Counted from the stretch's first letter, positions 9,081-42,236 are shown. The stretch is 64,000 nucleotides of DNA from Scleropages formosus (GCF_900964775.1 NC_041813.1:28043105-28107104), one strand, 5' to 3'. Program-made: numbers and translations. The notes: generated by a model not told the origin, from the sequence alone.

Positions 9081-10466
9081 CTGACCTCATCCCCATCCTC
9101 CAGAGCAGAGTCTGCAATACTTTGTGCCACTTTGTGGACATGGTATTCAGGAATACAGAACTTCATGTTTGGGTTAAAGCTGCTAAAAAGCAGGAGCCTA
9201 TTAAAGCACCTATTCCCACATTTGAGCACCAGAGGTTGCGCTTCATATATCAGTAAAATGGAGATATCAACCTCGCTCAATCCGCTCAACTACAGAAGTC
9301 TTGATTTTAAAATGTTCAAGAAAAGTGCAGCTCATTAAGAACTAATTGCATTGTTTAATCATGGTGAAAATGATCTGTGCTACTTAACCACCAGGTATGT
9401 AGCACGTAATCATCTCATTTAGACCAGATGTTAGAGGTCCAGATGTTCATGCCACTTGTTACACATCCGCTGTATCTTTGAAGAGGTACCCCTATATTGG
9501 CAACACTCGACAGCATTCTGGTAGAATACTCAGTTCTGGCATCAAAATGCAAGCGCTTATCATCACAAATGCTGCTTATTAAGCCCGGGACCACACGGCC
9601 ACTGTTGCCGAGGAGCATCTTTCAAAACATGCGTGAACGTCAAGGACAAATTCATTGTTGTCCATACTCTAAACTCATTACTAAGTCACCTGTTGAAAAA
9701 CTCTTCCTTTTTTTCCATCCAGAAGGAAGTCACCAAACTGTCTGGAAATCGACGATGGGAGCGACTTATTGAGATTTCAACCCTGGACATTGATCGCAAG
9801 CTCTCAAACTTGGCTCTAATTAAAAAAGAGCAAGTGTGACAATTGAACTAATACTTGTAAACCAAATGCATAAAGATGGACTTCAACGGCTGAATGTACT
9901 AAGAAAAAACACACACTGCTCATAATCATGAGCTCAGAACTAAAAGGTACCTCATGTTCATATAAATATACGATTTAGTGACCCATGTGGTCATGTATAT
10001 CCACCTATAATAAACCTGAAATGTAATATACGAATGTGAATAAAGCTCAAAAAGATGTTAAAAACAAAATTAAACATCATGACAAAGACTAACTAATTTC
10101 ATCTGATAATAAAAATGCATTTCTGTGTAAATCCCTAAGCCATCAAGTGTTGTCCTTTGTTCCAGCAAGGTCCCTGTAGAAGTGGACTTAACCACAGACC
10201 TTCTTGGAAACAAAAGTAATCGATTTAGACCGATGAGGACCGTCAGCGTGCGGTTTCTCATTGCCAGTCCATCCACATCCACTGGTATGTTTACAAACAT
10301 TTCACTCCCTCTCTTATGCTCCAGATTGTTACCTCTGTGCAAAGGCGGTCAGTTTCTTTTGCAGCTATTACAGACCAGTTCTCCTTCCGCAAAAATTCTA
10401 AGCCGTTTCCCTTCGAGGCTCCGCTCTTCTCCATGGTTGTCAGAAAAGGGCAATTACAAACATTAC

Positions 10467-10580
10467 CTTTCATCTCCCCTTTATTGTTCACAATGACTCC
10501 AGCGTTGTCTTCAAAATGAGGAAATACTCCGTCTTTTCTTCGATACGACTTCCTCTGCCGTACCGCTACTGCTGGATGCG
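10467..10580 (-). pseudogene. Duplicated rpl23 exon 4 (relic)
   Basis: A 114-bp copy of rpl23 exon 4 (functional exon at 16396-16509) with the AG acceptor and GT donor borders still present. The frame stays open, but residues that are near-invariant in uL14 are changed: the exon starts Ala instead of Val, AVVV became AVAV, and GVFLYFED became GVFPHFED. The exon-5 homologue and exons 1-3 are absent from this side, so no RPL23 can be made from it. It arrived with the 6.1-kb duplication and is decaying without selection. Confidence 0.9.
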
Positions 10581-12094
10581 CTGAGATAGACAAAATGTGG
10601 AAGTTTTACATACATACAGTACCTTTCAAGTACCTTCTCACATAATGGCAGCATATGTCCCACAATGAAAATTTACAGCCGCTTGATTTGTACTGCATCA
10701 GTTGCACCTTTAGAATAGGTACGGATAAAGAGGCCAGCAACCATACCCTTCAACTACATCTTCTCTCGAACGCCTCCAAAATTAAAGCGTTGAAATGCTA
10801 ACTAGATGCGGCATTTTCTCACATTTCTCAATAATAATTAACCGTATAATCCTACAATTTCCAGCCGGTTTATGTGTCAGCGGCATCAAGGTTATTCACG
10901 TAACCACTGTTTCAAGTAATTACTAAGGTTATTTTGAATACGTTCTTTTATTACAAGCAGAGAGCACTGCAGAAACTAACTGCTGAACGCTGTTTAAAAC
11001 AGAATTATTTTACGTTGCGCTTGAGCTGCCTCTGGATCAGTGCACGGTGAAGGAGAGAACTGAATTCTGGATACATGTGCACACTAGTGATTATTGCTTA
11101 GGCAGAACAATGATGAAGAGGATAGCGCTGTGACAACAGAGCTCCCAAAGCTATGGATTTCAAATTGATTCCAGTTCTGTACTGTTCTGTTCCGTTCCAT
11201 TTTCTTACTTTTCTTCTGAAAGCCCTCGCTTGAACTATATGACTTTGTCCATACAACAACGCAATGTTTACACTCAAAGCTGCAGTAATCTTGACATTTA
11301 AGAAAACTGGAACATAGCAATGTAAATTCATTATCATTTGACATCTTGCATAAACATTAACAATGTACATGGTTTTTGCACAACAACAAGGACAAAACAA
11401 AATAACTGCGCTATAGCGGTCTGGGTCTCAGCGGTTCTTTCAGAGGCTCCTCGGTTTTTGGCCTCTGCAAACACTAAGGTCTATCAAAGGTACAGAAAAA
11501 GGTTCAAAGTTCTCTGTTCTGCAGTACTGGCACCGTGGCTGACTGCTTAAAGAGCTTTTCCATAAAGAAGCTTGTAAGGAAAGGAATATTCCCTCTCTTC
11601 CCCAGCACTGCAATAGATTCACGTAACACAGAGGAGCAGTTGCACTCTTGGCACCATGGTGCAGCTTTTAAAGAACTATGTTCAAGTAAAGGAGCTCTCT
11701 TTCACTTCCAGTACATATGAACTGAGTCGGGCTGTGTGTGATTGTTTGGGTGGTACGGAGGTTTGTCTTGTCTTTCACAAGTCTGAGGTGTGACACATTC
11801 ATGCGATGGTTTCTCAGATACACAAATTGGGATTTTAGTGCCAGAGTATCAAACTATTGGGGCCATATGAGATTCAGAATCTGACAGAAGACACTTCTTA
11901 ACCCAGTCTCAAATTATTCCAAGAGCCATGCTTCGACCGCTTGGCTACCAGACACGTCTGACTTTGGAAGTTACCGGTTTCTCAAGTCAAGAAATCCCGT
12001 TCTCCAGTAATCATAAATTGGTGTTACACAGGAAGGGTGAGCAGATTTTTGACAGCTAAACAAACTGACTGCCATCAAACTCAATAATGGATAT

Positions 12095-12936
12095 TGTAAT
12101 GACCCGCGTTACCGGGGAGCGTTACGTTTGAGCGGGAAAATAGGTGCGTTGTAAAGAGTTGAATTATGGGTAAAATGGAATTAAGTGTTCAACCGCTGTA
12201 GGATCTCACACATGGAATATAAGGGGGTGAGTGTGTTAGCCAGTGAAAGAGGAGAAAAGTCTGAAGGATACTAAATAGACTGTTGCGAGGGGCAGATCCT
12301 TGAGAAAAAGATGTCTTTAGACCAAGAAATATTTGCTCAGTAACTGCTGAACAGTCAAGCAGCATTTCAACAACTCACCTGGTTTTTGTTAAGTAGTTTA
12401 CTTAATAGTTATTAGTGCTAATTCCGATTGTGTTGTATTTTGCATTTCCGTTTCCGAACCGCCTGTCCCATACGGGATCGCGGGGAACGGGAGCCTAACC
12501 CGGCAACACAGGGCGTAAGGCCGGAGGGGAAATGTTTTTAACTTATTTGCAGTCTTAATGTACGTTGTTACTTTTTTCACCCCCACCTTACATCGTCGTA
12601 GCCTCCCACCCCTCCTGGGGCATTGCCCCCAGCAAAGGCTTTCCTTGAAGTTTCCTTGTTGGCGTTTCTGTAGTTGGCAAGGTTTTTACGGTACGGAGTA
12701 GCAAGCCCCACGCCCGACCCGCAACTCTCTTGCCTTCTCAGGTGGGCTCGGGGACGCCCACGGCGCAGTTATCCCCCTCCCGCCAGCTTGCGGAAAAAGA
12801 CATTTAGTTGCCAGCAACCACCGCTGTACGTTGTACTGTTGCACATTTGTTAAAATAAACCTTTGATTGAAGAGCATTGTTTCCTTGCATTCGCACCTCA
12901 TACCTCTTGCTGTGTGCCGGCGTTCCGGTAAACGCA
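12095..12936 (+). mobile_element. LTR-like fossil, possible solo LTR (right copy)
   Basis: Duplicate of the block at 5994-6749, with a 92-bp SINE fragment inserted at 12441-12533. Same TG start, polyadenylation signal and CA end. It is a relic. Confidence 0.3.
12441..12533 (-). mobile_element. SINE fragment (3' half) inside the LTR-like block
   Basis: Reverse-strand match to the distal half of the SINE seen at 16973-17168, 43695-43909 and 51251-51459 (CCGGCAACACAGGGCGTAAG side). The left duplication copy has no insertion at the matching site near 6343, so this arrived after the duplication or was lost from the left copy. Confidence 0.75.
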
Positions 12937-13547
12937 GGTAACGAACGCTGTCCGCTCTTCTTTCTTCGGCCTACCTGAGCCCAGTCTTGTGCGTTACGAT
13001 ATTAAAGCATATAAACGGTGAAGAAACTAACCAGCATAAACATTACTGCAACATAAGACCGTCACTGATGAAGCAGCCCATCGGTGGAGTTTGCACCACA
13101 AGGAGCGCCACCCTCTTTTAACTCATGGGAGATTTCCTTCGTGTTCTCACATTGTTTGCGCCACATTGTATTTCCCTGTACAAGTTTCCAGGCACCTGTT
13201 CACACGTGCAAATATGAAATGTAAGCAAGTATAACTTATAAAACACGCTTGGAAAAAAATTACCCATGGGTCTCTGGGGCATTCACACGTTCAGGGATTG
13301 ACCAAAAAATGTCCAGTTTGCGGCTGACACTGGATGCTTGCTGCCGTTTACTGAAAAAGTTACAGGGTTATTTGTTGTTTACAAAAAGTCGCCACAAGAC
13401 GCTCTTAATTTGACAGCAGAGTTTTTCTGCCACCTTGTGGAAACTCGTGAAAACTGCACTTAAAATAAATGGCCAAAGTGCGGTTAGTATTTTAAAATAC
13501 TGATATTTGTTAGTATTTTGTGCGATTTGTGCGTGAGTGGGCGTGGC

Positions 13548-15240
13548 CAGCGGTGTGGTCTTGTGGTTAAGGCTCCCACCTTCGGTGCGGGCTCTTTTAG
13601 GCTGAAGTTTGAATGTGTTCGCAGTTTGGTGTTTGTGTGGTGCGTCTGACTGACAAAAACACCTCAAATCTGCAAGGAGATTCTTCAAGTTGGGTGTTTA
13701 TCGCACTGGTTTCGGCCTCGCTTTGAGTTTCGTTACAAACAAAGCTGTGCCGATTCTGCTGGTGCTTTGAGCGCTCTGGTGTCGTATCTCTCGGTGTCTT
13801 AATAGTACAAGTACTGAACAAAGAGCAGCAGTTGTCTGCGATGCACTTGTTTCACTTTGTTCAAGATAGGAGACCTGTTTCACTTCCAATACATATGAAC
13901 TGAGCTGTTCTATAGAAATCTTCCTGGGTGGTCCAATGGGTCAGTTGGTTGCCTTCCATTCAAGGGCTCTGCGGTTCAAGCCCTTAGTGCAGGTGTTTTG
14001 GAATTTACAATGGAAATTTAGTCACTTCTTCAAATACAAAAGTTGAGCTTTCAGGAACAGTGACCTAAGGGCTTCTGTAGTCGAGTGGCTAAAGTAGCAG
14101 TGTTGCGTTAAGGAGCTTGTTGGTTCAAGTCTGTATGGAGTGGGATTGTCTGTGCATCAAAGGCCAGGTGAGCAATGGTGCTACTTTTTCAAAAGCCCTG
14201 CCAAAGAGCCATATTTCATGACACAAGAGCTTAAAAAAAAGCTTACTTAAAGTACAGCTGGCTCTGTGGTACACAAGTTAAAGAGTGTACACTGGTGATG
14301 AAGCTCAATGGTTCAAGACCTGCAGCAGCTCTGAAGTGCTGGGACATCCACAGTAAGTGTAAGAAGTAAGTTCCAGCAATACCTGTGTGAAGGGGTTGTG
14401 TTGGGGGAGTCATCCCAAGTGGGTGGTGTGTGCAGGCTCTGTAAAAGAGTAGGAGGATGGAGAGGATGAGTAAGTTGAAAAGAGGAAAGTAGGCTTTTTT
14501 TTTTTTTTTAAATTAAATTTAAAAAAAAAAAAGAGCAGGGGCTTTTCCTTCCCACCCCATTCACCTCCCTCCTCACATTCATTTCCATACACCCTCACCT
14601 CTTACAGCACTGTTATATCACCCTCACTCATGGATCCTCAAGCACTGGGACCCCTCACTGGCAACAGACTCAGGTACACAGCCATTACTTACTTCCTTCT
14701 GAGGAACCGAACCAGGAACCTTCTGGTTAGGAGTCAAGCTCCTTACCTGTTACGCCACACCTCTGCCCAGGAAAACACTCTTCTAACATCTCTCTTATCC
14801 TTAGATAGCTTGATGCGTGAACCAAAAAGACACATTGTCAAGACTTGAACTAGCAATCTCTTAAACTAAGGTACATATGCATTCACACAACTCCACAGAG
14901 GTTCTCAAAGTCTACTCTCTCTAACTTTGCAGCTATTCCTAAAGGCAAGAGTCACATGACTCAAAAAAAAGCACTTGCTCCTTCGGTCGTTGAACGCGCA
15001 GGAAGCCGGGACCTAACCAACAACCCTGACAGAACAGGCACGTGCACGTTGACACCCTGCTCCAGAGGTTACACGTTAACCTTGTACTCATACCTAAGGG
15101 TAAGTGCCAATTACTTAAAAAATACCAACGCCTTCAGTTGCTAAAAGAAGGAAGCAGTACAGACTTAGCATCAAGGATTCAAACCACTGATATCAGAAGT
15201 ACCAACATGGGCATGTTCACATTCTCCTGCAGGGGTTTAC
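13548..15240. repeat. Cluster of degenerate tRNA-like elements (right copy)
   Basis: Duplicate of the 7360-9080 cluster with small differences. The block at 13935-13995 keeps GGTCCAATGGGTCAGTTGG, and the - strand block near 14702-14775 keeps GGTTCGGTTCC. No intact tRNA is visible. Confidence 0.5.
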
Positions 15241-15639
15241 CGCCTGACCTCATCCCCATCCTCCAGAGCAGAGTCTGAAATACTTTGTGCCACTTTGTGG
15301 ATATGACCTAAGCCCTACCCATCTTTAGGAATATAGTTCCTCATTGCCAGTCCATCCACAGCCACTGGTATGTTTACAAACATTTCGCTCCCTCTTTTAT
15401 GCTCCGAATTGTTACTTCTGTGCAAAGATGGTCAGTTTCTTTTGCAACTTCTCTGGACCAATCCTCCTTCTGCAAAAATACTAAGCCATTTCCCTTTGAA
15501 GCTTCGCTGTTCTCCATGGTTGTGAGATGACCTGTGAATTGAAGCTGAAGGCAGCATTGAGCCTTCAGAGATTTTCCCACCCCTCAAGTCAAAATATTAA
15601 CACTGATGAGATGGGATGTTCCATTTAATACAACAGAGC

Positions 15640-15832
15640 AATTCCCAGCATTGTGGTTACAGCTGCCTTTGGACTCAGAAAGTCATAGTTTCATATCCCA
15701 GCTGTAATATGCTTGAGTAAGGTTCGTACCCTAAAGAGCTCCAGTAAAATAACCAAGCTGTATTAATGGATAAACAATTTTAAGGTGCTCTGGAGAAAAG
15801 TGTAAGCTAAGTAAATAAATGTAAAGTCCAGA
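15640..15832 (+). mobile_element. tRNA-derived SINE, diverged
   Basis: Has the order seen in the copy at 33293-33512: tRNA-like head (ggttacagctgcctttggac), a 'cttgagtaaggt' block, 'ccagtaaaataacc', and the tail 'ctctggagaaaagtgtaagc' with aataaatgtaaa. It lies just downstream of rpl23 and only in the right duplication copy. Confidence 0.7.
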
Positions 15833-15964
15833 ACAAAGCATCTAGAGAGGTTTGTGTCAGTCAGGGGCACCTGTTAAGACATTGCCAGCCATTTCACATA
15901 AGACACACTTGACAGCTGCTTGTTTATTGTACTTTATTTTAAACACATGGTGAGGGTGGAGAGC

Positions 15965-19613
<3,649 letters not shown>

Positions 19614-19720
19614 TTCGGATCGGCCTTGCGCGGAAAAGGAAGGAAAGACTGCCGGGGCGTCATGATGGGCATTTTAACGCGGAAATCCCACAATTCCTTG
19701 CGCGAGACCGCCCTGTAACA
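19614..19720 (-). promoter_or_regulatory. rpl23 promoter and 5'TOP-like leader
   Basis: Upstream of the ATG the minus strand has the pyrimidine run CTTTCCTTCCTTTTCC (19647-19632), as expected for the 5' terminal oligopyrimidine tract of a ribosomal protein mRNA. That would give a leader of about 34 nt and mTOR/LARP1-responsive translation. Just upstream is GGTCTCGCGC, close to the TCTCGCGAGA element found in some ribosomal protein promoters. The exact start site is inferred. Confidence 0.6.
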
Positions 19721-21060
19721 CTACAAGCTAGCCGGGGGAAAGAAACAAACGAACAAGGAAACAAAATAAATAAATACACAGAAAAAAAATTACAAAACAC
19801 TCTAATAACCAGAGACAATACTTTAACATCTTAAAAAATTTACAGTCTTAACAATGGCTTTCTTATCATTACACTCCTCAAAAGTGTTTATGTACTGCCT
19901 AAATTCTTAAATAAAAACGAAAAATATAGGTTTTTTATTAACATATTTGGACCTGCGTACATGATATTTGACTAAAATGATAAATAAATGAATGGTAGCC
20001 TGTTTCATGTAAGCAGCGACCGGTCATTATATTTGTCATTTATTCATGGAAAAAATGAATGAGCAAAACTGTTTACTCATGAACAAGAGTCGTGTAAAAA
20101 AAATAAAATAGCACATTTTAGCAAGCTTTTTTTTTTAAAAAAAAAAAGAAAAAAAAAAGAACACTAGATTCTAGGTAGTTGATGTCTTCTCTGACATAAC
20201 TAAACCAGAGCAGTTGTGTGACAAAAGCAGGATGCAACAGTTGGAATATTTGGTGCGGTATTTAAGCAGCATTTAGTACACAAAGGCAGACGCAGACATG
20301 CAGAAAATGTTTGCAAGATCTGCGTCTGCGTGACCTCGGTCGGAAATACGTCACTCAGAGTCGCACGTTTGTTTGCGCAACTTCTTTTTTTTTTTTTTCT
20401 ACCGCGCGGGGGCGAAGTGCACTAGACAATCAAGACGGTGACAGACAACGAGATATAATCCTGTAGAAGTGTTTGCGCCATCTATCGCTGGGAGTGTGAA
20501 AAGCCCCGGGAAGCCCCAGTTGCCAGTTAGTGAGTTTTTCAGTTCAGTTATGCTGTACACATGTATATGTGAATAGCACTCATTTACATTAGAAAATTAC
20601 ATGTTTTAGTATTTATACTTCTCACAAGTCCATTTTACTTCTTACGGATTTTGTTTCAGGTGGCCAATCCAGGCCCACCTGCTATTTTTTCTATACCTAT
20701 TGCTCCATATTGCTTCGTTAAAATCATTTGCATAGATTCTGGTAATAATTATTTAAAACACTAGACTTTATATTTGATATATTAAGTATGATCAGAAAAC
20801 ATACTATAAGTATCCTAAAATATATTTTCTTTTAAATTTAACATGGGACAAATATTTGAAAAGAGTACCAATTACTTTGCCCTGACTTTTAATAATACTT
20901 TCCGGTCCTCTGAATGTCAGCATACAAAGAATGGGATGTTTATAAGTTTAATCATATTCAGTTCTTTAAATGAAAAGCACTTAAGAGCTGCTTTATCTTT
21001 ACTACAGGGCCTAAAATATTTTTAACACAGTGATTCAGGAAAATTATCCATGTAAAAGTG
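19721..21060. other. Intergenic stretch, no gene seen
   Basis: AT-rich DNA with poly-A/T runs near 20128-20158 and 20386-20399. No recognisable gene, RNA or complete mobile element. Confidence 0.6.
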
Positions 21061-21075
21061 AGGACGTGTAGGAGA

Positions 21076-21823
21076 CGGCGGAGGAGATGGGAGAAAGACA
21101 CGGAGGAGGCTGTGAAGGAGATGGTGGAGGAGATGGGAGAAAGACACGGAGGAGGCTGTGAAGGAGATGGGAGAAAGACACGGAGGAGGCTGTGAAGGAG
21201 ATGGTGGAGGAGATGGGAGAAAGACACGGAGGAGGCTGTGAAGGAGATGGTGGAGGAGATGGGAGAAAGACATGGAGGAGGCTGTGAAGGAGATGGTGGA
21301 GGAGATGGGAGAAAGACATGGAAGAGGCTGTGAAGGAGATGGGAGAAAGACACGGAGGAGGCTGTGAAGGAGATGGGAGAAAGACATGGAGGAGGCTGTG
21401 AAGGAGATGGTGGAGGAGATGGGAGAAAGACACGGAGGAGGCTGTGAAGGAGATGGGAGAAAGACACGGAGGAGGCTGTGAAGGAGATGGTGGAGGAGAT
21501 GGGAGAAAGACATGGAGGAGGCTGTGAAGGAGATGGTGGAGGAGATGGGAGAAAGACATGGAAGAGGCTGTGAAGGAGATGGGAGAAAGACACAGAGGAG
21601 GCTGTGAAGGAGATGGGAGAAAGACATGGAGGAGGCTGTGAAGGAGATGGTGGAGGAGATGGGAGAAAGACATGGAGGAGGCTGTGAAGGAGATAGTGGA
21701 GGAGATGGGAGAAAGACATGGAAGAGGCTGTGAAGGAGATGGGAGAAAGACACGGAGGAGGCTGTGAAGGAGATGGGAGAAAGACATGGAGGAGGCTGTG
21801 AAGGAGATGGTGGAGGAGATGAG
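21076..21823 (+). repeat. Minisatellite with higher-order structure
   Basis: Purine-rich (GA-rich on +) tandem array of two related units: a 34-bp short unit (gaaggagatgggagaaagac + acggaggaggctgt) and a 46-bp long unit with an extra ggtggaggagat. They run in a higher-order order of long, long, short, short. The variant ggaagagg marks the second long unit at 21321, 21561 and 21721, i.e. spacings of 240 and 160 bp, multiples of 80. Since 34 and 46 are not multiples of 3, the 290-345 aa reading frames rotate through all frames and are not called as protein. Confidence 0.92.
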
Positions 21824-22560
21824 TGTGAAGAAAACAGTGGTGGTGGTGGAGGGTTGCAATAAGAGGGGAGAGGAAAAACAGTGAAGGACAGCCTGGAAGA
21901 GAAAAGGACGGTGGAGCACAGGAAAGAAGAGATAGTGAAGGATATGAAAAAGACAAAGACGACAGTGAAAAGGAAGGAAAAAATGTTTGATACAAAACTG
22001 TACAATACCTGTGTTCGTCTACATGAATCAGATTAACTCATTTCCTTAATAATGTGCTGTCGAATTACTTACAAAGCAACATTTCTCTTTTTTAATGAAC
22101 CTATTTAGACCTAAAATATATAAACTTGTAGGCTAAGCCTATTGCTTGACTAGTGGGCTTACATATCCTAGCTGTCAAATATTACATTCATGACAAAAGT
22201 ATTTTGTCCCTTCCAAAAAAGACCGACGCAACAGTCAGCAACAGTATCTTATACACTATATTATATTCAGGTCCATGAACAATATCAGTAAAGAGAAACA
22301 AATGTTACCATGTTTTATTTCCAGTCTCAGATGAATGTCACTTTTCAAATAAAGTAAAATGTCAAGAACCGTATTGTCATTTCGGTAACTGGTACATGAA
22401 AAAATTTTCACTGAGCTGCAACGCTGCTTTCTCTAAAGCAGGTTGCGGTATTTTGTCTTCTTTACCTGCCACGTACACTGTAGAATACAAGATGTTAGGT
22501 CTCCTACCAGGTTCTCTGCGACAACATTGTTTTGACCTTACCCTCCAAGACCAGAGCACC
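21824..22560. other. Intergenic stretch, no gene seen
   Basis: A GA-rich fringe of the minisatellite to about 21980, then ordinary AT-rich sequence. Nothing recognised. Confidence 0.55.
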
Positions 22561-22565
22561 CGGGT

Positions 22566-22655
22566 GCAGATACAGCAGGTCCCATGTAGGTCTCCATACG
22601 CTCGTCATGGGAACGTTACCTTCAGCACATTACCACACTGTAGTACAGTGTCTAC
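22566..22655 (-). pseudogene. Relic resembling kpnb1 exon 7
   Basis: The segment 22574-22599 matches kpnb1 exon 7 in 25 of 26 bases (the METYMGPA region). Counting from 22566, 33 of 40 positions match by eye, starting exactly at the exon-intron border (35354). Similarity fades toward the 5' end of the exon and the splice donor is not kept. It looks like a decayed partial duplicate of the gene next door. No other kpnb1 exon was recognised around it. Confidence 0.5.
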
Positions 22656-22904
22656 TGGAGCACGCAGCACAGATTTAATTGACTGATTTAATTTCAGATA
22701 TCCCAGCTAGGTGGTCATCCCTTCCATGACATCTTGCATTTTAACTAGTTATGCTGCAGAAACTAGCCTGAATTAGTTTTTTTAAAAAAAACTTACCTGC
22801 TCATAGTGTTTAAGAAAAAAAAAAAAAAAGCTTTCACATGTATACCTGACGTAATCTTTTAAAATACACAAAACTTGAGTTTTCACAATTTCCACACACA
22901 GCTC

Positions 22905-23647
22905 ATTTATCTCCTCATGCTCTTTATTACACGCCATTTGTCACACAAAAGAAATGAAACCAAAAGTAACTCAGCATACTTTATTCTCCTGTTCTCTAAA
23001 GCGTAAAGCAACACAGGACAAACAGGTAGCAGTGAGGAATGGTCAAAATTCCCCCCCCATTTCAGAACAATTTTTCAGACCCCAAATCCCCCCTCCCCCT
23101 TTCCCCTTCTCTGCAGGGAGTACAAAATAAATCAAAGGCAAGAGTTTTATTCAAACAGAAAAGAGAAATCCTTGAGTAAACAACCAGATTGTAACAAGTT
23201 GGAGCAACCACTTTTCTGCGACATTGTACAGTAGAGACAGAACATCCTTGTCCGGGCAGCTATGCATTCCTTTAGTTTTCAGGAGGTACCTTACTATTCA
23301 TTCCCACACATAATGCAAAAACAGACTATATGTGAAATAAAGAATTCAAAACTTCAAAATGGGCTGAAGCTGGAAGCACCACCTGCCTGGAGGGCCCCAT
23401 CCCTTCTTGTACAATGTTACTGATGCTTCCTTCTTCATTTCTGCCAAAATGGTTTTTACCCAACCGCATTGGTGTGACCCACCTAGTTCAGAAAGGCACA
23501 TGTTCCACATGTTAATTCGATAGGGAGTGGGGATGAACACATAGGGACCGGCAATTTGTAAAGCAGCATAGCCCCTGCCTGGAACAAAAGATAACCTGAA
23601 GCATACAGGAGGCAAACAGCTTTTCCCTTCAAGATCTTAAAACAGAC

Positions 23648-23689
<42 letters not shown>

Positions 23690-25525
23690 GTATAAAATTT
23701 TGCTTCTGTGCCCCACACGTCTCCATAGGAAATTTACCACAACTGATCCACAAACCAGCCGAAATTTCTTGTACAAAAGGGAACGAAAAGAAAAGCCAAA
23801 TGTACACAGGATGTTGAAGGTCAATTCCTAGGCAAATGTGGGAAGTCTGGGTCATACATGATCAGCAGCATCGCCGAAGAGGAGCACGCTAGAGCTCCAC
23901 TCTTTCTTCTAGTGGTTACATTATATCGCTCACTGCCATGTTAGTGCCATAAGACTACTTTGTTTATATCCTGTCCTTCTACTCAAAATATACATTGCTG
24001 AGGAATCCCAATGTTCAAGTTCATTAAAAAAATAAAAATAAAATAATCTAAACTGTATTACAATCTTCAGTTCTCAGTCAGAGGTGCTGCAATGCTGGCC
24101 ATGCCCCCATTACACTCTAACCCACCTGGAATTCTCATGTGAATTGTCTACAGTCCAGTTCCCAAAAAAGACCAAATACAAAGAATGCTAGGGGAATGTT
24201 TGATACAATTTTATTTTCTTATTTGCAGTGGAAAAATATAACCTCATACAAATGCCTCCATTTTTTTAAATTCTAAACAAGCTTGGTAAGTAGACCTTTC
24301 CAACTAAGTGCAGCAAGAAACCAACAACAAAATGGAAACATTTTAATGCAAGCACAAAGGGCCGAAACTACAGAGATTTGAGTTTCCTTTAAGTATGTAC
24401 TGGACTCCCAATTCTAAATTTAGTCTTTGAATTGATGCAATATCCAAACGGGCCAATTTTGACTTACTTGGATCAATAATTCTTTGGCACACCACCACCT
24501 TTGGAACTGGATTATTAAAATAACCCAGAGAGCAAAGTTATTTGTTGCATCTGGGGTGTTTCACATTAGCTGCAAACACGTTCCTTGCCTTGAAGTCCTT
24601 ATTCACGATCAGTAATCCGAACCATTGCTTTTATTTTCACAGTCTGGAATAGAGGCAAATAAGAAAGGGTTGGCCAACACTAAAGAGGAGAAACCCCTTG
24701 ACACCTTACAGTCTGAATGTGTTAGTAATTCTTCTAAAGAAAAAAGGAAACCTCCCTCGTACGTGCTGCCATTTTTCAGCATCGTCCCTCCCAATAGTTT
24801 CAGAACTGCATTCAGCATCTGCATCGTGTTTATTATTACTGGGCAGTGAAGAAAGTCAGTCCCTCCCTCACTCACACTAACACGCGTAATTCCTATGAGC
24901 CAGGCCTGCGTCGGCAGGACTCCCATGCACAAACAGGTTAATGGCTTACAAAAGGCGAAAGGAAACAGGCCACCGCATCCAATTATTGTATGTTCTCATT
25001 TTTCCCCAGTCTCCCCCTGTAAGCATTTGTTCAACTCCAGCAGCAACATCCGTTTTAATTATCCAATTGAGACGCACTCTTTTAAATCCCAAAATCTCCA
25101 CTTGGAAGTCCATACCCATAGTGCTCAGAAAACTTTCCACAGTACAGTGTCATGTCCTTTCACTTGGGGTGGGGGGCCTCCACATTTGGCAGTTTTTTTT
25201 TTTTTTTTCCTAGATCCTCGTTTTTTCCCCCCGTTGTTGACTAATATCAGTTTTGCGTATTCTCGAACTAGCCGGCTACAGCTGTCCAGTGTGATGTTCA
25301 TGTCTTCATGTCAGATCAGTCCCGATGGTGGCCGGATGGACGCTGCCGAGCTGCCGGCGACTGCTGGAATTGTACTCAGAAGGTGGTGTGATATCAAGCC
25401 TCACTCACTCACTCTCACATTTCAGACACTCATCTCAGCACTCCTCACTTCTGCTTTTAACCCAATAGCGCAAAAGACAGAAGAAATTCCAGTGGGGCAT
25501 TTTCTCAGTATGTTTTCCTGGCGAT

Positions 25526-25526
<1 letters not shown>
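22905..25526 (-). other. kpnb1: Probable 3' UTR exon of kpnb1
   Basis: Minus-strand sequence at 25550-25527 is a strong polypyrimidine tract ending CTTCTCAG, followed by AATCGCC at 25526. Joining the last internal exon (ending GCTTG at 26141) to this A gives GCT TGA, i.e. the expected C-terminal Ala and stop. Candidate polyadenylation signals AATAAA lie at 22985-22980 and 22928-22923. The body is AT-rich with no coding potential. The UTR extent is inferred. Confidence 0.55.

Positions 25527-42236
<16,710 letters not shown>

Larger units (their letters stand above)
5313..11405 (+). repeat. Left copy of a ~6.1-kb tandem duplication
   Basis: Pairs with about 11412-17460. Landmarks recur at an offset near 6.1 kb, e.g. 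'ctgggtctcagcggttcttt' at 5320 and 11421 and 'gacccgcgttaccgg' at 6000 and 12101. Long stretches of the first 3.5 kb match nearly base for base. This copy keeps about 1.1 kb (roughly 9150-10255) absent from the right copy, and lacks about 0.85 kb that in the right copy includes rpl23 exon 5. It ends in sequence homologous to rpl23 intron 3. No intact protein gene was recognised; the reading frames near 7181-7700 and 8879-10600 match nothing I know apart from the rpl23 exon-4 relic. Confidence 0.88.

Noticed and set aside
20958-22005. Three long minus-strand frames (291-345 aa) rich in Ser, Pro, Leu and His
   Set aside because: They are translations of the 34/46-bp minisatellite in all three frames; no start context, introns or known domain.
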